Of a stretch of 6,866 nucleotides of DNA, positions 1-5,430 are shown piece by piece. This stretch comes from Oscillospiraceae bacterium (GTDB lineage Bacteria; Bacillota; Clostridia; Oscillospirales; Ruminococcaceae). The stretch lies in NCBI GenBank assembly GCA_016303235.1, contig JAEDMB010000105.1, positions 1 through 6,866 on the forward strand. The letters run 5' to 3'. Numbering within the stretch: the first letter of the stretch is position 1; each line of letters begins with the position of its first letter. The position numbers and the translations under genes were made by a program. Below the pieces are notes generated by a model. It saw only the letters and a program-made list of their open reading frames with translations. It did no database searches and had not been told where the DNA came from.

Positions 1-89
1 GTGAAAAGAAACAGAAAAAGTGCCGTGATTATGTATGCAAAGGGTGTCTTGAAAAAGGACTGAAGTTCTTTTTTATATATGGCAAACAT
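1..89 (-). CDS. ABC-2 type transporter permease, N-terminal 29 codons (runs off the window)
   Basis: Reading the minus strand from an ATG at 89-87 gives 29 residues before the window edge, beginning MFAIYKKELQSFFKTPFAY and continuing into a hydrophobic stretch (ITALFLFLF). This is the usual start of permeases paired with GldA-like ATPases: a short amphipathic 'YKKEL-SFF-TPFAY' segment lying on the inner membrane face, then the first transmembrane helix. A strong ribosome site, AAGGAGG (complement of 100-106), lies 10 nt before the ATG, inside the end of the upstream ATPase gene. The start codon is only 2 nt past that gene's stop, so the two are surely one operon. The protein should form the membrane channel of the exporter. 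Substrate is unknown. The family call is confident for so short a piece because sequence, ribosome site and position agree. Confidence 0.85.
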   Translation of the reverse strand, partial: MFAIYKKELQSFFKTPFAYIITALFLFLF

Positions 90-91
90 TT

Positions 92-1120
92 TTAATTATC
101 CTCCTTGTTTTTGTCGGAATTTTCGGGGTCGGGAGTCTTAGCCTGCATTTCCTCAACCATTTCCCTTAAAGTATTGCGTTTTGACGGCTGATTTACAAGT
201 TTCATGAATACTTCTTCAAGGTCAGGCTTTTCGGTATATGTTTCAAGAATCTGTATATTTTTGGAAACGAGTGCGGAAATTACACTGTTCTGAACTTCTG
301 AAACGTCCTTTCCGCTGACAGAAAATCTTACTGACGCAATGCCGTCCGATTCTGATTTTTCAAGAATTTTTTCAACGCCGTCAACAGCACCTATAACTAC
401 ATCGGCAGTATATGCGGAAGTTTTTGCCTTTAAATTTATAACCGGTGACTGGTTCACCTGTTTTTCAAGATTCTCAATAGTATCAACAGCCTTGATTTCC
501 CCCTTGTTGATAATTACAACACGGTCACAAACGGCACTGACTTCCGAAAGAATATGCGAGCTGAAAATTACAGAATGGTCTTTTTTCAAATCTCTTATTA
601 TATTTCTTACTTCCGCAACCTGTTCGGGGTCAAGTCCGACAGTCGGCTCATCGAGGATAAGAAATTTCGGATTTCCGAGAAGTGCCTGAGCAAATCCGAC
701 TCTCTGCTTATAGCCTTTTGAGAGATTTTTAATCAGCCTTTTTGAAACGTCCTGAAGTTTGAGGCGTTCTATTGCTGATTCAATCTGTTCCTTACGCTGA
801 GAAACAGGAATTTTTTTCAGTTCCGCACAGAATTTCAGATATTCATTTACTTTCATATCAGGATATACGGGCGGGATTTCCGGCAGATAGCCGATATTTT
901 TCTTAGCCCTGACGGGATTTTTTGAAATATCTTCACCGCAGATATTTACAGTTCCCTTTGTCATAGGAAGATAGCCGGTAATCATATTCATAGTTGTGGA
1001 TTTTCCTGCACCGTTAGGGCCTAAAAATCCGAGAATCTCATTGTCGTTGATAGTAAAGCTTATGTCGTTTACAGCAAGATGTCTGCCATAATATTTTGTA
1101 AGATGTTCAACAGTAATCAT
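92..1120 (-). CDS. ABC transporter ATP-binding protein, GldA-like / ABC-2 exporter class
   Basis: This 342-residue protein is the nucleotide-binding subunit of an ABC exporter, powering a membrane permease from the cytoplasmic side. Visible motifs in order: Walker A GPNGAGKST (34-42), the GYLPE-PP-YPDM segment at the Q-loop (77-89, with Glu81 where many ABC proteins have Gln, as is common in this GldA-like class), signature LSKGYKQR (133-140), Walker B FLILDEPT (153-160), D-loop GLDP (162-165) and the switch histidine in SSH (189). After about residue 225 comes a C-terminal extension with an alpha/beta look, ending in 'KPDLEEVFMKL' (298-308), typical of ABC-2 drug or polymer exporters, and then a charged tail. 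The start is fixed by GAAAGGAG on the minus strand (complement of 1126-1133), 7 nt from the ATG. The permease gene follows after 2 nt. The gene is divergent from the cellulase. The substrate cannot be told; resemblance to gliding-motility ABC proteins is one of family only. Confidence 0.93.
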   Translation of the reverse strand: MITVEHLTKYYGRHLAVNDISFTINDNEILGFLGPNGAGKSTTMNMITGYLPMTKGTVNICGEDISKNPVRAKKNIGYLPEIPPVYPDMKVNEYLKFCAELKKIPVSQRKEQIESAIERLKLQDVSKRLIKNLSKGYKQRVGFAQALLGNPKFLILDEPTVGLDPEQVAEVRNIIRDLKKDHSVIFSSHILSEVSAVCDRVVIINKGEIKAVDTIENLEKQVNQSPVINLKAKTSAYTADVVIGAVDGVEKILEKSESDGIASVRFSVSGKDVSEVQNSVISALVSKNIQILETYTEKPDLEEVFMKLVNQPSKRNTLREMVEEMQAKTPDPENSDKNKEDN

Positions 1121-1171
1121 GAGAAGCTCCTTTCATAAAAAATAATGTTAAAAACAAGCATACTTCTGTTT

Positions 1172-1180
1172 ATTATATCA
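1172..1180 (-). promoter_or_regulatory. Extended -10 promoter for the ABC exporter operon
   Basis: On the minus strand the complement of 1172-1180 reads TGATATAAT, an exact extended -10 element (TGn plus TATAAT). At 17-18 bp spacing the -35 position holds only an AT-rich, non-consensus hexamer, which extended -10 promoters tolerate. Transcription would begin near 1165, leaving a leader of about 45 nt before the ATPase start at 1120. A direct repeat of ATATTAATAAA at 1186-1196 and 1219-1229 overlaps the region just upstream and could bind a regulator. Confidence 0.6.
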
Positions 1181-1295
1181 TGCAGATATTAATAAAATAT
1201 TAAGAATTTATGTCTGAAATATTAATAAACTTCGTATCAGCTTTTTAAGAGAGTCCGGAACAAGCATTTTAAATATATATCAATAGTGTGTATAT

Positions 1296-1557
1296 TATGT
1301 GAAAGCGTACTGATTATTGAATGAATTTGATACTTGCTTTTAATAAGTTATATTAATTTTGATATTCATATATTATTAATAACAGCCTTTGGCGTTCCTT
1401 AATGAATGTATGTGAAAAATATACAAAATTTTCATATCTTTTGTGTGCATTGCAACAAAAAAATCTCCGATTTTAATTGTTTTTTATCAAAGTGTTGACA
1501 ATATCACTGCCATATATTATAATTATATCGGAACAAGTTCAGAGATTTTATGTGAAA
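1296..1557 (+). repeat. Three dispersed copies of TATGTGAAA flanking the cellulase promoter
   Basis: The nonamer TATGTGAAA occurs at 1296-1304, 1409-1417 and 1549-1557, all in the same orientation. Copies 1 and 3 share the longer TTATGTGAAAG. Two copies lie upstream of the -35 element and one lies in the leader about 20 nt after the predicted transcription start. The second copy begins an imperfect inverted repeat, TGAAAA-N10-TTTTCA (1413-1434). A role as regulator binding sites is inference only; short repeats are easy to find in AT-rich DNA. Confidence 0.35.
1475..1523 (+). promoter_or_regulatory. Very strong sigma-A type promoter of the GH48 cellulase gene, with UP-like element
   Basis: The -35 hexamer TTGACA (1495-1500) and the -10 hexamer TATAAT (1518-1523) are both exact consensus, separated by the optimal 17 bp. 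Just upstream, 1475-1491 reads AATTGTTTTTTATCAAA, which agrees at 12 of 14 defined positions with the UP-element pattern known from E. coli, at about the right distance (-55 to -39). Transcription should start near 1530. The -10 lies in the palindrome TATAATTATA (1518-1527), and an inverted repeat GAAC-AA-GTTC (1531-1540) sits at the start site, a place where a repressor could act. Confidence 0.88.
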
Positions 1558-1674
1558 GTTTCTGATGACTTTTTCGTTAATTACCTGTCTGCATTATTCA
1601 GAAATTATGGTCGGATTTTTGTGCAGTCGGGTTTAATGTATTTATTAATATTTTTATGAGAGGGGTATTTTCCT
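1530..1674 (+). promoter_or_regulatory. Long (~145 nt) 5' leader of the cellulase transcript
   Basis: From the predicted start near 1530 to the ATG at 1675 the leader runs about 145 nt. I found no strong hairpin and no terminator-like hairpin with a U-tract, so it does not look like a classical attenuator or a riboswitch I recognise. It contains an ATG-TGA start-stop pair at 1550-1555 and a 23-codon frame at 1565-1636 preceded by a weak GAAAG. The gene's ribosome site GAGAGGGG (1658-1665) lies 9 nt before the ATG. Leader extent depends entirely on the promoter call. Confidence 0.55.
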
Positions 1675-4134
1675 ATGGTATCAAAGAAAAAGGCTCTTAC
1701 CGCCGGCGTTATGGCGGCTGCCCTTACTGCAAGCTCTGTACTTCCTGCTGCTGCTTCTGCTGCCGGTACAAGAACCAAAGAAGAAAAGTTCGGCGATTCT
1801 ACTTATGCTGAAAGATTTCTTTCACTTTATGATGATGTTATCACAAACGGTCAGACAAACGGTTATTTAAGCAAAAATAATGCTGCAAGCGGTGGTTTCG
1901 GCGTTCCTTACCACGCTGTTGAAACTATGATTATCGAAGCTCCTGACTACGGTCACGAAACAACTTCAGAAGCTATGTCATACATCGTATGGATGGCTGC
2001 TATGAGAGATGCTATTGCTGCATCAGGCACAGTTGAAGGTGCTACAAATACTAATGACCTCGCTAAAGCTTGGAAAACTATGGAAATTATGATTCCTGAC
2101 GTTCAGCCTAACTACTGGCAGCAGAGCGGTCTTTCAGCTCGTGTTGCTCCCGAATATCAGGACCCGAAACAGTATCCTGCTCCTCAGGACGCTAACAACA
2201 CAGGTTCAAACCCGATTTTTAATGAACTCAAGTCAGCTTACGGCAATTCCGGTGACAAGGGTCTTTACCTTATGCACTGGCTCGCTGACGTTGATGACTG
2301 GTATGGCTTCGGCGGTGGAAACGGTAAGTTTACTTTCATAAACACATTCCAGAGAGGCGAACAGGAATCATGCTGGGAAACAGTTCCTCACCCATGTGTT
2401 GAAGAACTCACATACGGTATGCCCGGCAATTACGGTATGAAGGGTCTCTTTAACGGTACAAGCGAACCAGTTGCTAAGCAGTATGCTTATACAAACGCTC
2501 CTGACGCTGAAGACCGTGCTATTCAGGCTGTTTATGATGCTAATAAGTGGGGCGTTGGCGATTCCTCAATTTCTGCTCTTGCAGGTAAGATGGGTGACCA
2601 GTGCCGTAACAACATGTTTGATAAATACTACAAGAAGATTGGCTGTCAGAATATCCAGACAGATACAAACGGCGGTTCAGGACTTCAGGGACAGCACTTC
2701 CTTATGTCATGGTATACATCATGGGGCGGAGCTCTTGACGGTACATGGGCATGGCAGATTGGTGCTTCACATATGCACGAATTCTATCAGAACCCGCTCG
2801 CTGCTTATGCTCTCCTTTATGATAATGATATCAAGTCTGGTATGAAGAGTGCCAATGCTGTAAAGGACTATGAAGAATCATTCAAGAGACAGCTCGAACT
2901 CTATCTCTGGCTCCAGTCAGCTGATGGTCCTATCGCTGGTGGTTGTACAAACTCTGCACTTGGCAGATATGAAACATATGACAAGGTTATGACTGCTGAT
3001 AACCCGACAAGCTGTGCTAACTCAACATTCTATGATATGGTATATCAGGAACACCCTGTATATGCTGACCCGGGTTCAAACGGCTGGATTGGTAACCAGG
3101 TATGGGCTGTACAGCGTCTCGCTGAACTCTATTATGATGTTAAGACTAACGGCTGTAAGTATACAGGCAAGGTAGGCGGACTTTCTGTTGAAGAAGCTCT
3201 CGAAACTATCCTTGACAGATGGGTTAACTTCTTCCTTGAAAATACAGAACTCACAGATGACGGCGATTATTCAATTCCTGCTACACTCAAGTGGACAGGT
3301 GTTCCGGCTAAGTGGACTGGTACTTATGATGCAAATGCTAACTCCGGTCTTACATGCGAAATCTCTGCAAGAGGTAACGCTGACCTTGGTTGCGTATCTT
3401 CACTTGCTAACTCACTCATCTACTATGCTGCTGCAAAGGGTGCTCCTTCATCTGATGCAACTAATGCAAATGCTTCAACTACTGAAGGCAAGGCTCTTTA
3501 CCTCGCTAAGGAACTCCTCGACAGAGAATGGAATATCTGCCGTGATGATATTGGTCTTACAAGACCTGACCATAATGCAACTCTTATCCAGAGATTCTTT
3601 GACCAGGAAGTTTGGGTACAGCCTGAATACAACGGCAAGATGCCTAACGGCGACAGCATTTCTAACGGTGCTACTTTCTTCAGCCTCCGTACAATGTACG
3701 AACAGGATGAAAAGTATAGTGAACTCAAGTCTGCTTATGATTCATATGTTGCAGGCGGAAAGACAGATGCTGCTCTTGAAGAAGCTTCTGATTCCCTCGT
3801 ACTCACATACCACAGATTCTGGCACGCAGGCGACATTCTTATGGCTAACGGTGTTATGTCAATGCTCTATCCTGATGTAACTCCTTCTCCTTCCAGCGAG
3901 ACTGACCCGACAGATAGTGATATCCTCTGGGGCGACGTAAACGTTGACGGTAAAGTTGATATCGCTGACGTTGTAGCTGCTGCTGCTTTCGTTGGTGACA
4001 GTGCTAACAATGCTGTTTCTGCTCAGGGTCTCAAGAACGGTGACGTTCAGAATAATGGTGATGGTCTTACTGCAAGCGATGCTCTTGCTATTCAGCAGTT
4101 CCTCGCTAACAAGGTTGAACTCCCTGTTAAGTAA
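1675..4134 (+). CDS. Secreted GH48 reducing-end exocellulase (Cel48 / CelS-like) with C-terminal dockerin
   Basis: This 819-residue protein is a family-48 processive cellulase that acts from the reducing ends of cellulose chains with inversion, releasing mainly cellobiose. A Sec signal peptide is clear: KKK at 4-6, an Ala-rich core and a likely cut after AASA/A near 28-30. The GH48 domain spans about 40-735. The hallmark VETMIIEAPDYGHETTSEA (82-100) carries Glu88 and Glu99, matching Glu44 and Glu55 (the general acid) of Clostridium CelF. YTNAPD (272-277) supplies Thr273 and Asp277, matching Thr226 and Asp230, the proposed base. A short Pro/Ser/Thr linker (735-748) leads to a dockerin (750-819). 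Its first calcium loop is canonical (Asp754, Asn756, Asp758, Asp762, Asp765); its second (790-802) has 13 residues. No carbohydrate-binding module is present, so cellulose targeting would rely on the scaffoldin. Ten cysteines occur in the mature protein. Codon use favours AAG for lysine, unlike the neighbours, consistent with high expression. Residue mapping is from memory of the family, not an alignment. Confidence 0.97.
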   Translation: MVSKKKALTAGVMAAALTASSVLPAAASAAGTRTKEEKFGDSTYAERFLSLYDDVITNGQTNGYLSKNNAASGGFGVPYHAVETMIIEAPDYGHETTSEAMSYIVWMAAMRDAIAASGTVEGATNTNDLAKAWKTMEIMIPDVQPNYWQQSGLSARVAPEYQDPKQYPAPQDANNTGSNPIFNELKSAYGNSGDKGLYLMHWLADVDDWYGFGGGNGKFTFINTFQRGEQESCWETVPHPCVEELTYGMPGNYGMKGLFNGTSEPVAKQYAYTNAPDAEDRAIQAVYDANKWGVGDSSISALAGKMGDQCRNNMFDKYYKKIGCQNIQTDTNGGSGLQGQHFLMSWYTSWGGALDGTWAWQIGASHMHEFYQNPLAAYALLYDNDIKSGMKSANAVKDYEESFKRQLELYLWLQSADGPIAGGCTNSALGRYETYDKVMTADNPTSCANSTFYDMVYQEHPVYADPGSNGWIGNQVWAVQRLAELYYDVKTNGCKYTGKVGGLSVEEALETILDRWVNFFLENTELTDDGDYSIPATLKWTGVPAKWTGTYDANANSGLTCEISARGNADLGCVSSLANSLIYYAAAKGAPSSDATNANASTTEGKALYLAKELLDREWNICRDDIGLTRPDHNATLIQRFFDQEVWVQPEYNGKMPNGDSISNGATFFSLRTMYEQDEKYSELKSAYDSYVAGGKTDAALEEASDSLVLTYHRFWHAGDILMANGVMSMLYPDVTPSPSSETDPTDSDILWGDVNVDGKVDIADVVAAAAFVGDSANNAVSAQGLKNGDVQNNGDGLTASDALAIQQFLANKVELPVK

Positions 4135-4155
4135 TTAATATAACTTACCTCTTTC

Positions 4156-4184
4156 AGGCACTCCTTCGGGAGTGCCTTTTTTTT
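4156..4184 (+). terminator. Intrinsic terminator after the GH48 gene
   Basis: A perfect 9-bp stem (AGGCACTCC at 4156-4164 with GGAGTGCCT at 4169-4177) closes on a UUCG tetraloop with the favoured C-G closing pair, and runs into eight T residues (4177-4184). It lies 22 nt after the cellulase stop codon and before the next promoter, so it should end the transcript and separate it from the yicC operon. On the minus strand there is no comparable U-tract. Confidence 0.96.
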
Positions 4185-4194
4185 GTCAAAGCAC

Positions 4195-4223
4195 TTGCAT
4201 TTTATATTATAAAGTGGTATAAT
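4195..4223 (+). promoter_or_regulatory. Extended -10 promoter of the yicC-remA-gmk-rpoZ-priA operon
   Basis: TATAAT at 4218-4223 is preceded by TGG (4215-4217), giving an exact extended -10. TTGCAT at 4195-4200, a weak -35 keeping only the TTG, stands at 17-bp spacing. The spacer contains a small dyad, TTTATA-T-TATAAA (4201-4213). Transcription would start near 4230, about 25 nt before the yicC ATG, just beyond the cellulase terminator. Confidence 0.75.
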
Positions 4224-4254
4224 AATATATATTTTGAAATGAGGTATTTTTTAT

Positions 4255-5175
4255 ATGAGAAGTATGACAGGTTACGGAAAATTTCAGAGCATTATTGACG
4301 GTCGTGAAATTTCCGTTGAAATCCGTTCAGTCAATCACAGATATTATGAGTTCAGTTCAAGAATACCACGCAATTACGTTTATCTTGAGGAAAAACTTAA
4401 AAATCTTCTGCACGAAAAAATTTTCAGAGGAAAAGTCGAAATCTCAGTTTCAATAAATAATATTGAAGTTCCCGACTGCTCTGTTGAAATTAATAAGCCG
4501 GTTCTCGAAAGCTATTTCAATGCCCTTGCTGAACTTTCAGTCAACGGAATTTCGGTTGATGAAAAACTAAGTGATATATATGGTAAAACTTACAGAATTG
4601 CTAATGACCTTACACTTTCAAAAATTATGAAAATTCCGGATATTTTCACTGTCGCCAGAAAGCCCGATGATGAGGAAAAAATATGGTCTGCTGTAAAATC
4701 CGTTGCCGAAAATGCTCTCCGGAGCTTTATTTCTATGCGTGAGACAGAGGGAGAACGCCTTAAATCCGATATAGAAAAAAAATTGTCGGTTATAAGCGGA
4801 ATGGTCGGAAAAATCGAAGTGCTTGAACCCCAGTCCGTTGAGCTTTACCGTGAAAGACTTTACAATAAACTCCGTGAAGTCCTTGAAAATTCAAATATCG
4901 ATGAACAGAGAATTATTACTGAATGTGCTGTTTTCAGTGACAAGGTTGCTGTCGATGAGGAAACTGTCCGCCTTAAAAGCCATATAAATCAGGTTCTTTC
5001 GCTTATAAATTCAGATGAACCTTCCGGCAAGAAAATAGATTTTATTATTCAGGAAATGAACCGTGAAGTTAATACAATAGGTTCAAAGTCGCAGAGTATT
5101 GACATTACAAGAATTGTTGTCGATTTGAAGTCCGAAATCGAAAAAATCAGAGAACAGATTCAGAATGTGGAGTAA
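4255..5175 (+). CDS. yicC: YicC/YloC family endoribonuclease
   Basis: This 306-residue protein belongs to the YicC/YloC family of cytoplasmic endoribonucleases, implicated in small-RNA and mRNA turnover in E. coli and B. subtilis. The N-terminus MRSMTGYGK (1-9) is the family signature, followed by VEIRSVNHRYYE (21-32) and FRGKVEISVSI (57-67). The MRETEGERLKSDI segment (161-173) and the C-terminal block ending DFIIQEMNREVNTIGSKSQ (262-280) are also diagnostic of the YicC_N and DUF1732 domains. Length is somewhat above the roughly 290 usual for the family; the excess seems to lie near residues 95-118, before the conserved LSKIMKIPDIF. The start is set by a GAGG ribosome site (4241-4244) 10 nt upstream. 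It heads the operon, as in B. subtilis yloC-remA-gmk-rpoZ. Confidence 0.95.
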   Translation: MRSMTGYGKFQSIIDGREISVEIRSVNHRYYEFSSRIPRNYVYLEEKLKNLLHEKIFRGKVEISVSINNIEVPDCSVEINKPVLESYFNALAELSVNGISVDEKLSDIYGKTYRIANDLTLSKIMKIPDIFTVARKPDDEEKIWSAVKSVAENALRSFISMRETEGERLKSDIEKKLSVISGMVGKIEVLEPQSVELYRERLYNKLREVLENSNIDEQRIITECAVFSDKVAVDEETVRLKSHINQVLSLINSDEPSGKKIDFIIQEMNREVNTIGSKSQSIDITRIVVDLKSEIEKIREQIQNVE

Positions 5176-5181
5176 AATATT

Positions 5182-5430
5182 ATGCTTATAAATATAGGAT
5201 ACGGAAATATGATTGCCTCTCAGCGTATAATTTCGGCTGTAAGTCCCGAATCTGCTCCCATTAAAAGACTCGTTCAGGAGGCAAGGGATTCCGGTATGGT
5301 TATTGATGCCACATACGGCAGAAAAACAAGAACTGTGATTATTATGGACAGCGGTCATGTAGTGCTTTCTTCACTCGTTACCGAGACCGTCGCCCAGAGA
5401 GTCAACGAAAAGGAGGATAATGATGAATAA
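5182..5430 (+). CDS. remA: RemA family DNA-binding regulator (DUF370)
   Basis: An 82-residue protein nearly collinear with B. subtilis RemA (formerly YlzA), which forms ring-shaped oligomers, binds DNA at repeated sites and activates biofilm-matrix and osmoprotection genes. Diagnostic blocks are INIGYGNMI (3-11), VSPESAPIKR (20-29), IDATYGRKTR (41-50) and VIIMDSGHV (52-60). Residues that I recall as important for B. subtilis RemA line up as Arg15 (Arg18 there), Pro26 (Pro29), Arg47 (Arg50) and Lys48 (Arg51, a conservative change). The N-terminus is 3 residues shorter than in B. subtilis. The gene starts 6 nt after yicC; a GTGGAG ribosome site (5167-5172) overlaps the yicC stop region. Its targets here are unknown; family membership is certain, function in this organism is inferred. 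Confidence 0.95.
   Translation: MLINIGYGNMIASQRIISAVSPESAPIKRLVQEARDSGMVIDATYGRKTRTVIIMDSGHVVLSSLVTETVAQRVNEKEDNDE
5411..5416 (+). promoter_or_regulatory. Ribosome binding site that decides the gmk start
   Basis: AGGAGG lies within the end of remA. It is only 3 nt from the first ATG (5420) but 6 nt from the second (5423). The latter spacing is normal, so I place the gmk start at 5423; initiation at 5420 would add one methionine and nothing else. Confidence 0.75.

Larger units (their letters stand above)
1121..1674. other. Divergent intergenic region between ABC exporter and GH48 cellulase genes
   Basis: This 554-nt, very AT-rich stretch contains no convincing gene. It holds the minus-strand extended -10 promoter near 1172-1180, the plus-strand cellulase promoter (1475-1523) and that gene's leader. 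Between about 1230 and 1470 I see no further promoter matching consensus, but there are short repeats: TATGTGAAA three times (1296, 1409, 1549), CGGAACAAG twice (1256, 1529), and ATATTAATAAA twice direct (1186, 1219) and once inverted (1641-1651). A sequence resembling a CcpA/LacI-family site lies at 1300-1313. The 60-codon open frame from 1477 to 1659 begins upstream of the predicted transcription start, has no ribosome site and gives an AT-driven composition, so I do not call it a gene. Confidence 0.7.

Noticed and set aside
52..73. Hairpin AAAAAGGAC-TGAA-GTTCTTTTT resembling a weak terminator
   Set aside because: It lies inside the coding start of the permease on the minus strand, is nearly all A-U pairs, and would cut an operon between ATPase and permease. 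It reflects codon content.
3..95. Plus-strand open frame with several cysteines (CRDYVCKGC) ending at 95
   Set aside because: The minus strand of the same bases encodes a clear permease start with a strong ribosome site; the plus frame is its shadow.
339..689. 116-codon plus-strand frame
   Set aside because: It is antisense to the ABC ATPase, whose Walker and signature motifs are on the other strand; no ribosome site or family match.
1477..1659. 60-codon frame upstream of the cellulase
   Set aside because: It starts before the predicted transcription start, spans the promoter itself, lacks a ribosome site and has a composition expected of AT-rich non-coding DNA.
3498..3728. 76-codon minus-strand frame within the GH48 gene
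   Set aside because: Antisense shadow of conserved GH48 sequence, with no ribosome site or recognisable domain.
2141..3880. Plus-strand frames of 66, 124 and 230 codons within the GH48 gene
   Set aside because: They are shifted-frame shadows rich in Leu, Ser and Thr, caused by the strong codon bias of the cellulase; the GH48 frame has full-length family motifs.
5083..5358. 91-codon minus-strand frame over the yicC/remA junction
   Set aside because: It crosses two well-supported genes on the opposite strand and has no family resemblance.
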